Part shown: positions 26,622 to 33,996 of the stretch, piece by piece | How positions within the stretch are numbered: position 1 is the first letter of the stretch | How the letters are laid out: every line of letters begins with the position of its first letter | The notes under the pieces: model-generated | Database searches by the model: none | Told to the model about the DNA's origin: nothing | What the model saw: the letters and a program-made list of their open reading frames with translations, nothing else | Program-made: the position numbers and the translations under genes | Source of the DNA: Actinomadura sp. K4S16 | Lineage (GTDB): Bacteria; Actinomycetota; Actinomycetes; Streptosporangiales; Streptosporangiaceae | Length of the DNA stretch: 64,000 nucleotides | Reading direction: 5' to 3' | NCBI RefSeq assembly: GCF_008327685.1 | Contig: NZ_BDDE01000011.1 | Span: 732,774-796,773 of the forward strand

Positions 26622-28048
26622 GCGGTCTCCTCGCCCGGCTCTCCGGCGGGCTCGGTGAGCGGGAGCAGGACCTGGAAGCGGGTGTCGCCGGGAAGCGACT
26701 CCACCCGGATGTCGCCGCCGTGCCGGCCCGCGACGATGCGCCAGGAGATGTCGAGGCCGAGGCCGGTGCCCTGCCCCACCGGCTTGGTGGTGAAGAACGG
26801 CGTGAAGATCCGGCCGAGGTCCTCCTCGGGGATGCCGACCCCGGTGTCGGCGATCTCCACCAGCGCGCAGTCGTCCTCGCGGGCGGTGCGGATCGTCAGC
26901 GTGCCGCTGCCCTGCATGGCCTGCAGCGCGTTCACGATCAGGTTCGTCCACACCTGGTTCAGCTCGGCCGCGTAGACCGGGACGGGCGGGAGCGTCTCGT
27001 CGTAGACGGTCTTCACCGTCACGCCCTCGCCGAACTTGCGCTTCAGCATGGTGAGCGTGCTGTCCAGCAGCTCGCGCAGGTCGGTGCGCTGGTAGGGGGC
27101 GCGGTCGAGCTGGGAGTACTGGCGGGCGGAGTCAAGCAGCGCGGTGATGCGGCCCATCGCCTCGGAGATCTCCGCCTGGAGCTGGGTCACCTCCATCACC
27201 TCGGCCAGCCAGCGCATCGCGGCCGGCAGGTGCCCGCCCGCCGCGCGCTCGACCTCCTCGGCCTGCTCGATGCCGATCCCGGCGGCCACCAGGCCGGGCG
27301 CTAGCTCCCAGGCGTCCTCGACGCCGTGCTCCTCCAGCCAGTCGCCCAGCTCGTCCTCGGCGTCGCTGACCTCCAGCGGGCTGCGGCGCCCGCCCGGTGC
27401 GGCGGGCAGCGCCGGGCGCAGCGCCACGAGCGCGCTCAGATGGGTGCAGTCGACGCCCTGCGCGGCGAGGTCGGCCAGGCTCTTCTGCGCCCCGATCAGC
27501 CGGTCGCCGAGCTCGGCGCTGGCCCGCGCCGCTGCGGCGGCCGGGTTGTTCAGCTCGTGGGTGAGGCCCGCGGTGATCGTGCCGAGCGCGGTGAGGCGCT
27601 CGCGCTGGTCGATGGCCCGCCGCGCGTTGGTCATCCCGAAGAAGACGCCCTCCAGCAGGTGCGTGGCCATCGGGAACCACTTGCGGACCATCTTGCCGAA
27701 CTTGTACGCCGGCAGCACGAAGAGCCGCGAGGGGCGCGTCGCGCGCAGCGAGTGCTGGTACCGCTGCTCGATCTTGTCGCCCAGGTACGCCTGCACGGCC
27801 CCGCCGTAGGTGCCGGGCCGGTCGGTCCGGCTGACCTGCGCCACGTGGCCCCGGACGTTCTGGGTCATCACCATCTCGCCGTCGAGCAGCACGTACAGGA
27901 ACTCGGCGGCGTCGCCCTGGGCGCAGATGATCCCGTCCTGCGGGTAGTCGGCGACCGTCCCGCAGGCCGAGAGCCATCCCAGCTTCTCGTCGTCGAGGTC
28001 CTCGAAGAGGAACAGCTCCCGGAGCTGCTCCGGTGACGCGGTGTTCAT
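26615..28048 (-). CDS. Histidine kinase with cyclic-nucleotide-binding-type sensor domain
   Basis: 477 residues, no membrane segment. An N-terminal cNMP-binding/Crp-like barrel spans about 8-125 (FLYVLLDGEMVMTQNVRGHV). The kinase core has HELNNPAAAA as phosphoacceptor region near residue 168, N box NLIVNALQAMQ, G1 DTGVGIPEEDLG and G2 GQGTGLGLDISW. Between them is an approximately 100-residue helical insert rich in acidic residues. The first codons overlap the preceding gene's stop (ATGA). The upstream partner encodes a receiver domain fused to a thioredoxin-reductase-like flavoprotein, which is the probable phosphotransfer target. Whether the sensor binds cAMP is open: the typical phosphate-binding RTA motif is not obvious. 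Confidence 0.88.
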   Translation of the reverse strand: MNTASPEQLRELFLFEDLDDEKLGWLSACGTVADYPQDGIICAQGDAAEFLYVLLDGEMVMTQNVRGHVAQVSRTDRPGTYGGAVQAYLGDKIEQRYQHSLRATRPSRLFVLPAYKFGKMVRKWFPMATHLLEGVFFGMTNARRAIDQRERLTALGTITAGLTHELNNPAAAAARASAELGDRLIGAQKSLADLAAQGVDCTHLSALVALRPALPAAPGGRRSPLEVSDAEDELGDWLEEHGVEDAWELAPGLVAAGIGIEQAEEVERAAGGHLPAAMRWLAEVMEVTQLQAEISEAMGRITALLDSARQYSQLDRAPYQRTDLRELLDSTLTMLKRKFGEGVTVKTVYDETLPPVPVYAAELNQVWTNLIVNALQAMQGSGTLTIRTAREDDCALVEIADTGVGIPEEDLGRIFTPFFTTKPVGQGTGLGLDISWRIVAGRHGGDIRVESLPGDTRFQVLLPLTEPAGEPGEETAQ

Positions 28049-29691
28049 GCCTGCTCCAGGTAACGGTGGACCAACGCGACGGCCATCGCGCCGTCGCCGA
28101 CCGCGGACGCCACCCGCTTCATCGACTCCGAGCGCACGTCGCCCGCCGCGAACACCCCGGGGACGCTGGTCTCCAGGTGGTAGGGCTGGCGGGTGAGCGG
28201 CCAGCCGGCGGGGCGGCGGCCCCCGCCGACGAGGTCGGGCCCGGTCAGGACGTAGCCGCGCGCGTCGCGCTCGACGAAGCCGTCCAGCCACTGCGTGCCG
28301 GGTTCGGCGCCGATGAACACGAACAGCCAGTTCGCGTCGATGGTCTTCTTGCCGCCCGGCCAGGCGAACGTGAGCCGCTCCAGCCGGCCGGCGCCCTCCG
28401 CGGCGCACACCGTCTTGCCGGTGTGCACCTCGATGTTGGGCGTCGCCGCGATCTGCTCGACCAGGTAGTGCGACATCGACTTCGCCAGGCTGTCGGCCCG
28501 GACGACGATGTGCACCCGCTTGGCGTACTTCGCCAGGTGCACGGCCGCCTGGCCCGCGGAGTTGGCGCCGCCCACGACGGCGACCTCCTCGTCCGTGCAC
28601 GACGGCGCCTCGGTGAGCGCGGCGCCGTAGTAGACGCCGCGCCCGACGAAGTCGTCCACGCCCTGCGCGTTGAGGCGCCGGTAGGAGACGCCGGTGGCGA
28701 GGATGACGGCGTGCGCGGCGATCTCCGTGCCGTCCGCCAGCCGCGCCACCCGGGCCGTGCCCCGCGACTCCAGCGCGGTGACCTCGCCGGCCTGCAGCAG
28801 CTCGGCGCCGAACCGGTCGGCCTGGCGGCGGGCCCGGTCGGCGAGCTGCGCGCCGCTCACCCCGTCGGGGAACCCGAGGTAGTTCTCGATGCGGGAGCTC
28901 TGCCCGGCCTGGCCGCCGAGGGCGCGCCGCTCCACCACCACGGTCTTCAGGCCTTCGGACGCGCCGTACACGGCGGCGCCGAGCCCGGACGGGCCGCCGC
29001 CGACGACGATCAGGTCGTAGAAGTCGGTGGACGGGGTGCTCGGCAGCCCGACGGCGGCGGCCAGCTCGGCGTCGGACGGGGCCGACAGCACCGTCCCGTC
29101 GGCGGTGACGATCAGCGGCAGCTCGGGGCAGTCGGCCGCGGTGACCAGCTGGGCGCCCTCCGGGTCGCCGTCCATCAGCCAGGTGTAGGGCACCTGGTGG
29201 CGGGCGAGGAAGTCGCGGACCTCGTAGCAGCGGGACGACCAGCGGTGCCCCACCACCCGCAGCTCGCCCGGCGGGCGCCGTTCGACCCGCGCCCAGGCGT
29301 CCAGCTGCTCGTCGATCACCGGGTAGAACTTCTCCTCCGGCGGGTTCCACGGCTTCAGCATGTAGTGGTCGAGGTCGACGTCGTTGATCGCGCGGATCGC
29401 CGCGTCGGTGTCGGCGTATGCGGTGAGCAGCACCCGGCGCGCGAAGGGGAACAGGTCCATGGCGCGCTCCAGGAACTCCACGCCGTCCATGCCGGGCATC
29501 CGGTAGTCGGCGAGCAGCACGGCCGTGTCGTCGCCGCGCAGCCGCAGCTCGCTCAGCGCCTCCAGGGCCTGCCCGCCCGACTCGGCGCGCACGATCCGGT
29601 ACGACTCGGCGTACCGGCGGCGCAGGTCCCGCGCCACGGCCCGGGACACGCCCGGGTCGTCGTCGACGGTCAGCAGCACTGGTTTGGACAA
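28045..29691 (-). CDS. Receiver, thioredoxin-fold and thioredoxin-reductase-like fusion
   Basis: 548 residues. Residues 1-125 are a receiver domain with VDDDP, phosphoacceptor D62 in LLADYRMPGMDG and K113 in MLKPWNPPEE. Residues about 140-215 look like a glutaredoxin/thioredoxin fold with a single cysteine (SSRCYEVRDFL). Residues 223-548 are a thioredoxin-reductase-type flavoprotein with FAD motif VVGGGPSGLGAAVYG, GGQAGQSSRIENYLGFP, NADPH motif VVGGANSAGQAAVHLAKYAK and C-terminal FAD motif GVFAAGDVR. The redox-active CxxC expected before the second nucleotide motif is absent; that stretch reads GVYYGAALTEAPSCTDEE. TTG start with GAGGGGGACG just upstream. Overlaps the kinase gene by 4 bases. 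The fusion type is known in databases; its reaction is not. Confidence 0.9.
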   Translation of the reverse strand: MSKPVLLTVDDDPGVSRAVARDLRRRYAESYRIVRAESGGQALEALSELRLRGDDTAVLLADYRMPGMDGVEFLERAMDLFPFARRVLLTAYADTDAAIRAINDVDLDHYMLKPWNPPEEKFYPVIDEQLDAWARVERRPPGELRVVGHRWSSRCYEVRDFLARHQVPYTWLMDGDPEGAQLVTAADCPELPLIVTADGTVLSAPSDAELAAAVGLPSTPSTDFYDLIVVGGGPSGLGAAVYGASEGLKTVVVERRALGGQAGQSSRIENYLGFPDGVSGAQLADRARRQADRFGAELLQAGEVTALESRGTARVARLADGTEIAAHAVILATGVSYRRLNAQGVDDFVGRGVYYGAALTEAPSCTDEEVAVVGGANSAGQAAVHLAKYAKRVHIVVRADSLAKSMSHYLVEQIAATPNIEVHTGKTVCAAEGAGRLERLTFAWPGGKKTIDANWLFVFIGAEPGTQWLDGFVERDARGYVLTGPDLVGGGRRPAGWPLTRQPYHLETSVPGVFAAGDVRSESMKRVASAVGDGAMAVALVHRYLEQA

Positions 29692-29822
29692 CGCGTCCCC
29701 CTCGTTTCAGCACATCCGCGAGCAAAAGCCTACGTGGATCCGGCGCCCGTTCGCCGGACCGGATCCGCCGACGGGGGCCCCGCCGCCCGGACGCCGCCGC
29801 GCCATCGGCCATGATCGGGGAC

Positions 29823-30878
29823 ATGGACCTGCGTGTTGCGCTGATCGGATACGGCACCGGCGGCTCGGTGTTCCACGCGCCGCTGATCTCGTCGGTGCCG
29901 GGGATGCGGCTGGCCGCGGTCGTGACCGGCGCCCCGGAGCGGCAGCGGGCCGTGCGGGAGCGGTACCCGGAGGCGGAGGTCCTCGACACCGTCGACCGGC
30001 TGTGGGGCGCGTCGGGCGCCTGCGACCTGGTGGTGGTGACGGCCCCGAACCGGCAGCACGTGCCGCTGGCCCGGACCGCGCTGACCTCGGGCGTCCCCGT
30101 CGTCGTGGACAAGCCCGTCGCGGCCGCGGCGGCCGACGCCCGCTCCCTCGCCGCGCTGAGCGCCGTCCGCGGGCTGCCGGTGTTCCCCTTCCACAACCGC
30201 CGCTGGGACGGCGACTTCCAGACGGCGCGGCGGCTCGTCTCCGCGGGCGCCCTCGGCGACGTCCGGCGCTTCGAGTCCCGCTTCGAGCGCTGGCGGCCGG
30301 AGGTCAGGGAGAGCTGGAAGGAGAGCATCGACCCCCGCGACGCGGGCGGCATCCTGTTCGACCTCGGCTCGCACCTCATCGACCAGGCGATCGCCCTGTT
30401 CGGCCGCCCGGAGAGGGTCTACGCCGAGATCGACACCCGCCGCGCCGGGGCGACGGCGCCCGACGACGTGTTCGTGGCCCTGACCCACCCTGGCGGCACC
30501 CGGTCGCACCTGTGGATGAGCGCCACCGCCTCGCACCTGGGCCCGCGCTTCCGCGTCATCGGCGGCAAGGCCGCGTACACGGTCTCGGGCATGGACGTCC
30601 AGGAGGAGCAGCTCCGCGCGGGCCTCACCCCCAAGGACCCCGGCTACGGCATCCCCCCGACCGGGTCCGGCGGCCTGCTCGGCACGCCGGGAGAGGAGGC
30701 CCCGGAGCCCACCGCCGCGGGCGCCTACCACGACTTCTACGCGAGCGTCCTGCGGACGCTCCGGGACGGCGCGCCGCCCCCCGTCACCCTCGCCGACGCC
30801 ATCACCGGGCTGGAGGTCATCGAGGCCGCCGCCCGCTCCGCCCGCGAGTCCGCCGTCGTCGACCTCGGCGACCATTGA
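29823..30878 (+). CDS. Gfo/Idh/MocA-family oxidoreductase, stop codon at an IS edge
   Basis: 351 residues. Rossmann start VALIGYGTGGSVFHAPLISS, VVDKPVAA with the conserved EKP-type lysine (here DKP), and GSHLIDQAIALFG typical of the C-terminal substrate domain. Expected NAD(P)-dependent oxidation or reduction of a sugar or inositol derivative; the FHAPLI start is typical of the YdgJ/scyllo-inositol dehydrogenase-like group. The final codons are GGC GAC CAT TGA, and TTGA corresponds to the terminal bases of the adjacent IS605-type element. The original C-terminal end or stop may therefore have been replaced. Little seems lost, because the family normally ends near this point. Confidence 0.85.
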   Translation: MDLRVALIGYGTGGSVFHAPLISSVPGMRLAAVVTGAPERQRAVRERYPEAEVLDTVDRLWGASGACDLVVVTAPNRQHVPLARTALTSGVPVVVDKPVAAAAADARSLAALSAVRGLPVFPFHNRRWDGDFQTARRLVSAGALGDVRRFESRFERWRPEVRESWKESIDPRDAGGILFDLGSHLIDQAIALFGRPERVYAEIDTRRAGATAPDDVFVALTHPGGTRSHLWMSATASHLGPRFRVIGGKAAYTVSGMDVQEEQLRAGLTPKDPGYGIPPTGSGGLLGTPGEEAPEPTAAGAYHDFYASVLRTLRDGAPPPVTLADAITGLEVIEAAARSARESAVVDLGDH

Positions 30879-31000
30879 CATCCTCTCCGTCCTAAAGGAC
30901 GGAGATTCCCTCCACGCTGCGCGCGGACCACGCGGCGTCCGGGTGGGTTACCGCTTCGCCGCGCGGTGCCGCCATCGCTGGTGGTCTGACCCGCGCTCCA
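30875..31000 (-). ncRNA. Predicted omega (guide) RNA of TnpB
   Basis: In this family the RNA that guides TnpB overlaps the 3' end of tnpB and ends beyond the element right end. Here the right-end hairpin (30885-30904) includes the tnpB stop codon. The guide would be the roughly 16-20 bases on the minus strand just left of 30875, lying inside the 3' end of the oxidoreductase gene. The 5' limit of the RNA is only a rough estimate. Confidence 0.4.
30885..30904 (-). repeat. Right-end hairpin of the IS element
   Basis: CTCCGTCCT-AA-AGGACGGAG, a perfect 9-bp stem with a 2-base loop, 6 bases inside the terminal TTGA. The tnpB stop codon lies in it. Confidence 0.75.
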
Positions 31001-32127
31001 CGGTCGTTTCGGCTCTCCGCCCGTCCGGCGGCGAGTATGTTCAGCGCCGCGTTCACGTCCCGGTCGTGGGCTGCTCCGCAGGGGCAGTCCCACGCCCGGA
31101 CGTCGAGCGCGATCTTGTCGTTGATCCGGCCGCATGCCGAGCACATGCGGGTGGACGGCAAGAACCTGTCCACCCTGCCGAAGGTGCGCCCGTACCGGGC
31201 GGCCTTGTACTCCAGCATGGCGGTGAAGGCGGCCCATCCGGCGTCGTGGACGCTCTTGGCGAGCCGGGTCCGGCCCAGACCGGCCACGCACAGGTCCTCG
31301 ACGTACACCGCTTGGCTGTCGCGGATGATCGCCGTGGACAGCTTGTGCTGCCAGTCCCGCCGGGTATCGGCCACCCGCGCATGCGCCCGCGCGACCTTGA
31401 CGACGGCCTTCCCGCGGCGGTTCGAGCCCTTCTGCTTGCGCGACAGGGCCCGTTGCAACCGCTTGAGCTTGCGAGCGGCGCGGCGCAGGAACCTGGGCGC
31501 GGTCACCTTCGTGCCGTCCGACAGCACCGCGAAGTGCGTCAGCCCCAGGTCGATCCCCACCTCGTGATCCGAGGACGGCAGCGGCTCCTGCGGGCCGGTG
31601 TCCACGACGAACGAGGCGAAGTGGCGTCCGGCCGCGTCCCAGATCACGGTGACCGAGCTGGGATCCGACGGCAGCGGCCGCGACCACCGCACCCGCACCT
31701 CGCCGATCTTGGGCAGCCTGAGCCGGCCGTTGTCCAGCACCTTGAACCGGGAGTTGCGGGTGAACCGGATGCTCTGCCGGTTGTCCTTGCGCGACCGGAA
31801 CCGGGGCGGGGCCACCTTGCGGCCCTTGCGCTGCCCGCTGATCGAGGCGAAGAAGTTGCGGTAGGCCGCGTTCAGGTCGGCCAGGGCCTGCTGCAGCACC
31901 ACCGCCGACACCTCACCCAGCCATGCCCGCTCGGGGGTGACCTTGGCTTGGGTGATGACCCGCTTGGACAACTCGGCGTCCGACGGGTACGGCAAGCCCT
32001 GCTCACGGGCGTCCAGCCGTGCGCGCAGCCCGTCGTTGAACACCACCCGTGCGCACCCGAACGCCCGAGCCAGCGCGATCTGCTGACCAGGCGTCGGATA
32101 CATGCGGTAGTTGTATCGTAACTGCAC
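30892..32127 (-). CDS. tnpB: TnpB-type RNA-guided nuclease (IS605 OrfB)
   Basis: 411 residues from the GTG at 32127, which gives the family start VQLRYNYRMYPTPGQQ; longer upstream starts add unrelated sequence. The RuvC-like catalytic triad looks intact: D193 in VGIDLGL, E277 in VYVEDL and D357 in HDRDVNAALNIL. The zinc ribbon has CSACG near 329 and CPCG near 348. Basic helices (RKLKRLQRALSRKQKGSNRR) sit between. Proteins of this type are RNA-guided DNA endonucleases that favour retention of the element. All family landmarks are in one uninterrupted frame, so the protein may be active. The stop codon falls in the right-end hairpin. Confidence 0.9.
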   Translation of the reverse strand: MQLRYNYRMYPTPGQQIALARAFGCARVVFNDGLRARLDAREQGLPYPSDAELSKRVITQAKVTPERAWLGEVSAVVLQQALADLNAAYRNFFASISGQRKGRKVAPPRFRSRKDNRQSIRFTRNSRFKVLDNGRLRLPKIGEVRVRWSRPLPSDPSSVTVIWDAAGRHFASFVVDTGPQEPLPSSDHEVGIDLGLTHFAVLSDGTKVTAPRFLRRAARKLKRLQRALSRKQKGSNRRGKAVVKVARAHARVADTRRDWQHKLSTAIIRDSQAVYVEDLCVAGLGRTRLAKSVHDAGWAAFTAMLEYKAARYGRTFGRVDRFLPSTRMCSACGRINDKIALDVRAWDCPCGAAHDRDVNAALNILAAGRAESRNDRGARVRPPAMAAPRGEAVTHPDAAWSARSVEGISVL

Positions 32128-32146
32128 ACCCGCACCGTACTGGCCT

Positions 32147-32330
32147 ATGACCGAACTCGAAGGCATCCGCACCGACAGAAACCGCGTCGTTGCGATGCAC
32201 GTGCACTTGGTCTTCGTGACGAAGTTCCGGCACGCCGAGCGCCGTCAAGCGGTACATCGAGCAGCAGAATCGTCCCGGTCAAGGCACTGCCCGGGCCATG
32301 ACGACCCTCCCAGCGCGGGCCTTCCCCCGG
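32147..32330 (+). pseudogene. tnpA (Y1 transposase) remnant with internal deletion
   Basis: From the ATG at 32147 the frame reads MTELEGIRTDRNRVVAMHVH and then LVFVTKFRH, the first beta strand of IS200/IS605 TnpA. From 32244, in another frame, the sequence reads VKRYIEQQNRP, the C-terminal helix that in this family carries the catalytic tyrosine. About 80-100 residues between, including the HUH histidine pair, are missing. The transposase is therefore dead, and movement of the element would need a TnpA from elsewhere. Confidence 0.75.
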
Positions 32331-32342
32331 CCTGAAGGCCGG
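32327..32342 (+). repeat. Hairpin at the tnpA end of the IS element
   Basis: CCGGCCT-GA-AGGCCGG, a perfect 7-bp stem with 2-base loop, resembling in form the right-end hairpin at 30885-30904; probably the left-end recognition hairpin. Confidence 0.5.
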
Positions 32343-32365
32343 AGCACTGGCCCGCATGCCGGTAG

Positions 32366-32530
32366 CGCGCCTCGGCGACCACGCCGGTGCAGGATCTGGG
32401 AGTGATGCGGGCCATCGGCATGCGGTACGTGCGCACGTACTACCCGCAGTTCGACGATCCGCTGCCAGACGCGCACCTCGGCGAGGTCGAGTACGAGATG
32501 ACCCGCACCATGTGGGAGGAGATGCCCTGA
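32366..32530 (+). pseudogene. C-terminal fragment of a GNAT acetyltransferase
   Basis: An open frame beginning just after a TAG reads VMRAIGMRYVRTYYPQFDDP and then GEVEYEMTRTMWEEMP before TGA. This matches the last 45-50 residues of RimJ-like GNAT N-acetyltransferases (normally preceded by an acetyl-CoA-binding loop that is absent here). The 5' part is missing at the edge of the IS element, so the gene was probably cut when the element or a later deletion arrived. Confidence 0.6.
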
Positions 32531-32545
32531 GGCGGCGGCACCCGG

Positions 32546-32725
32546 CCTCGGCGGGGTGTAGTGGGCCCACTTGCCACCGGCGATCGAGGCCCAGCGGTCG
32601 GTGGTGCCCGGGTGCAGACCGAGGAGCTTGCCGATCACGGGCGGTGGGAGCTGGCGGGCGTATTCGAGCAGGTCGCCATCCCGCCATGGGGCGAGGTGTG
32701 AGAAGTGGACTCCCAGCCAGGCCAA
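32546..32725 (-). pseudogene. Fragment resembling a site-specific recombinase helical segment
   Basis: The minus-strand frame reads LPPPVIGKLLGLHPGTTDRW and then ASIAGGKWAHYTPPR, matching the helix-turn-helix-like stretch often found near the C-terminus of actinobacterial tyrosine-recombinase-type proteins from integrative elements. A stop (TGA) interrupts the frame eight codons upstream, and the rest of the protein is absent. It touches the GNAT remnant, so several events have occurred here. Confidence 0.45.
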
Positions 32726-32743
32726 ACGCCTTCTTCAACGGTG

Positions 32744-32768
32744 CGAATAGCGCATCAGATGCTATTCG
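32744..32768 (-). terminator. Hairpin downstream of the coiled-coil exported protein
   Basis: CGAATAGC, 9-base loop, GCTATTCG: a perfect 8-bp stem 8 bases past the stop codon of the gene at 32777-33799. It is AT-richer than neighbouring terminators. Confidence 0.5.
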
Positions 32769-32776
32769 TCCCCTTA

Positions 32777-33799
32777 TCAGAGGACGGAGACGTGGACGTG
32801 GTCGAAGTGGTTCTGGGTGACGCTGCCGCGGTCCTCCATCTGCCGCCAGCCGCCGCTGCCGCGCATGTCGTAGATGCGCTGCTTCCAGATGACGTACTTG
32901 ATGCCGAGGCGGGACGCGTTGTCGATGACGTACTGGGCGACGCGGTCGCCGTGCGCCTGGGCGGAGGCGCTCGGCATCTTGCCGCCGGTGCTCTCCATGA
33001 AGTCGCAGGCCCGGCCCGAACCGTGGTCCTGGGGGTCGCCCGGGCGCGAGCAGCCGATGGTGGGGAACGCGCCGAACTTGCCGTCGATCTCCTGCAGCGC
33101 GGTGCGCATCCGCGCGGTCATCGAGTTGCCGACGATCGGGGACTTCGTGCCGCTCGCCCCGTCCGGGCGGCCGCCGCCGCCGGGGACGCTGGTGCGGGTC
33201 ACCTCGGGCTTGTACTTGGCGAGCAGCTTCTTGACGCGGGCGCGCTGGCCCTCCAGGTCGTCGATCTCCTTCTTGACGGCGGCCAGCTTCTGCCTGGCCG
33301 TCGCCTGCGACTGGACCGCCTTCGCGTTCAGCGCCTCCAGGCTCTGGATGCGGCGGCCGTTGTTGCGGGTGATGTGCTCGATCACGGCGGCGTCGCGGAC
33401 GGCGGCGCCCGGCTCGGCCGAGGAGATCATCGGGATCACGTCGAGGCGCCCGGTCATGTAGGTCGTGGAGGCGATGCGGGCCACGTCGACGCGGGCGGCG
33501 TCGTACTCGCGGCCGGCCTTCGCCGCGTCCGCGCCGGCGCGCTCGGCGGCCTTCTTCGCCTCCTCGAGGGAGACGAGCTCGCCCCGGTACTCCTTGGAGA
33601 GCTTCTCCGAGCGCGCCTTGAGCTTGGCGTACTCCTTCTTCAGGTCCTTCGGCTCCTGCGGGAGGCTCGCCGCGCTCCCGGACACCGGCGGCAGGGCCGC
33701 CGAGACGCCCGCCGCGAGGGCCAGCGCCGCGAGGCGCTTCGCCGTCCTGCGCCCGCGCGGGGGGCGGGGCGTCCTGCCGGGGGGATCGAGGGCCGCCAC
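32777..33799 (-). CDS. Exported coiled-coil protein with VldE/ARB_07466-like C-terminal domain
   Basis: 340 residues. A twin-basic start and hydrophobic core (RLAALALAAGVSAALPPVSG) form a signal peptide. Residues 50-130 and 150-200 are coiled coil (KKEYAKLKARSEKLSKEYRG), like the regulatory helices of NlpC/P60 and M23 cell-wall hydrolases. The C-terminal 120 residues contain GRACDFMESTGGKMP, YVIDNASRLGIKYVIWKQRI and a final HFDHVHVSVL, the pattern of a small domain found in actinobacterial exported proteins, with conserved His and Asp that may bind metal. The GTG start has AGGAGAGATCT. Probably extracellular and related to cell-wall turnover; the reaction is not established. Confidence 0.82.
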   Translation of the reverse strand: MAALDPPGRTPRPPRGRRTAKRLAALALAAGVSAALPPVSGSAASLPQEPKDLKKEYAKLKARSEKLSKEYRGELVSLEEAKKAAERAGADAAKAGREYDAARVDVARIASTTYMTGRLDVIPMISSAEPGAAVRDAAVIEHITRNNGRRIQSLEALNAKAVQSQATARQKLAAVKKEIDDLEGQRARVKKLLAKYKPEVTRTSVPGGGGRPDGASGTKSPIVGNSMTARMRTALQEIDGKFGAFPTIGCSRPGDPQDHGSGRACDFMESTGGKMPSASAQAHGDRVAQYVIDNASRLGIKYVIWKQRIYDMRGSGGWRQMEDRGSVTQNHFDHVHVSVL

Positions 33800-33929
33800 A
33801 GATCTCTCCTAGATAACAAAGCTCAAGATTGGCGGCACGCTACCACAATCGCCCGAATTGCCTCACAAGCTTCACAAAACACATAGAGTCACGCGCGGGC
33901 TACCGGCGGCCCCGGCCCCGGACGGCCCA

Positions 33930-33960
33930 GGGGCCGGACCGCGTGGCGCGGTCCGGCCCC
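33930..33960. terminator. Strong hairpin between HNH gene and the exported protein gene
   Basis: Perfect 14-bp stem GGGGCCGGACCGCG with its complement and a 3-base loop, 36 bases past the HNH gene stop codon. It ends the HNH transcript and shields the next promoter. Confidence 0.75.
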
Positions 33961-33996
33961 TCCCCCGGTGGCACCGGACGGATCCGGCGCCCCCCG

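Larger units (their letters stand above)
30875..32350. mobile_element. IS200/IS605-type element with intact tnpB and deleted tnpA
   Basis: The left edge on the plus strand is TTGACATCCT followed by a 9-bp hairpin; read along tnpB this is hairpin, GATG, then TCAA, matching the right-end cleavage sequence of the well-studied IS608. The other side carries a 7-bp hairpin at 32327-32342 beside the tnpA remnant. tnpB and tnpA are divergent as in IS605. No clear left-end target tetramer is visible, so the right boundary in coordinates is approximate. There are no terminal inverted repeats or target duplications, as expected for this family. Confidence 0.75.

Noticed and set aside
30875..30879. TTGAC as a left-end target site of the IS element
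   Set aside because: On the tnpB strand the same bases read as TCAA at the right end, consistent with IS608-type cleavage; TTGAC on the plus strand would put the target beside the wrong end.
33800..33929. Possible c-di-AMP riboswitch before the coiled-coil exported protein
   Set aside because: Such genes often carry one, but the leader lacks the conserved ydaO-type motifs and is too short.
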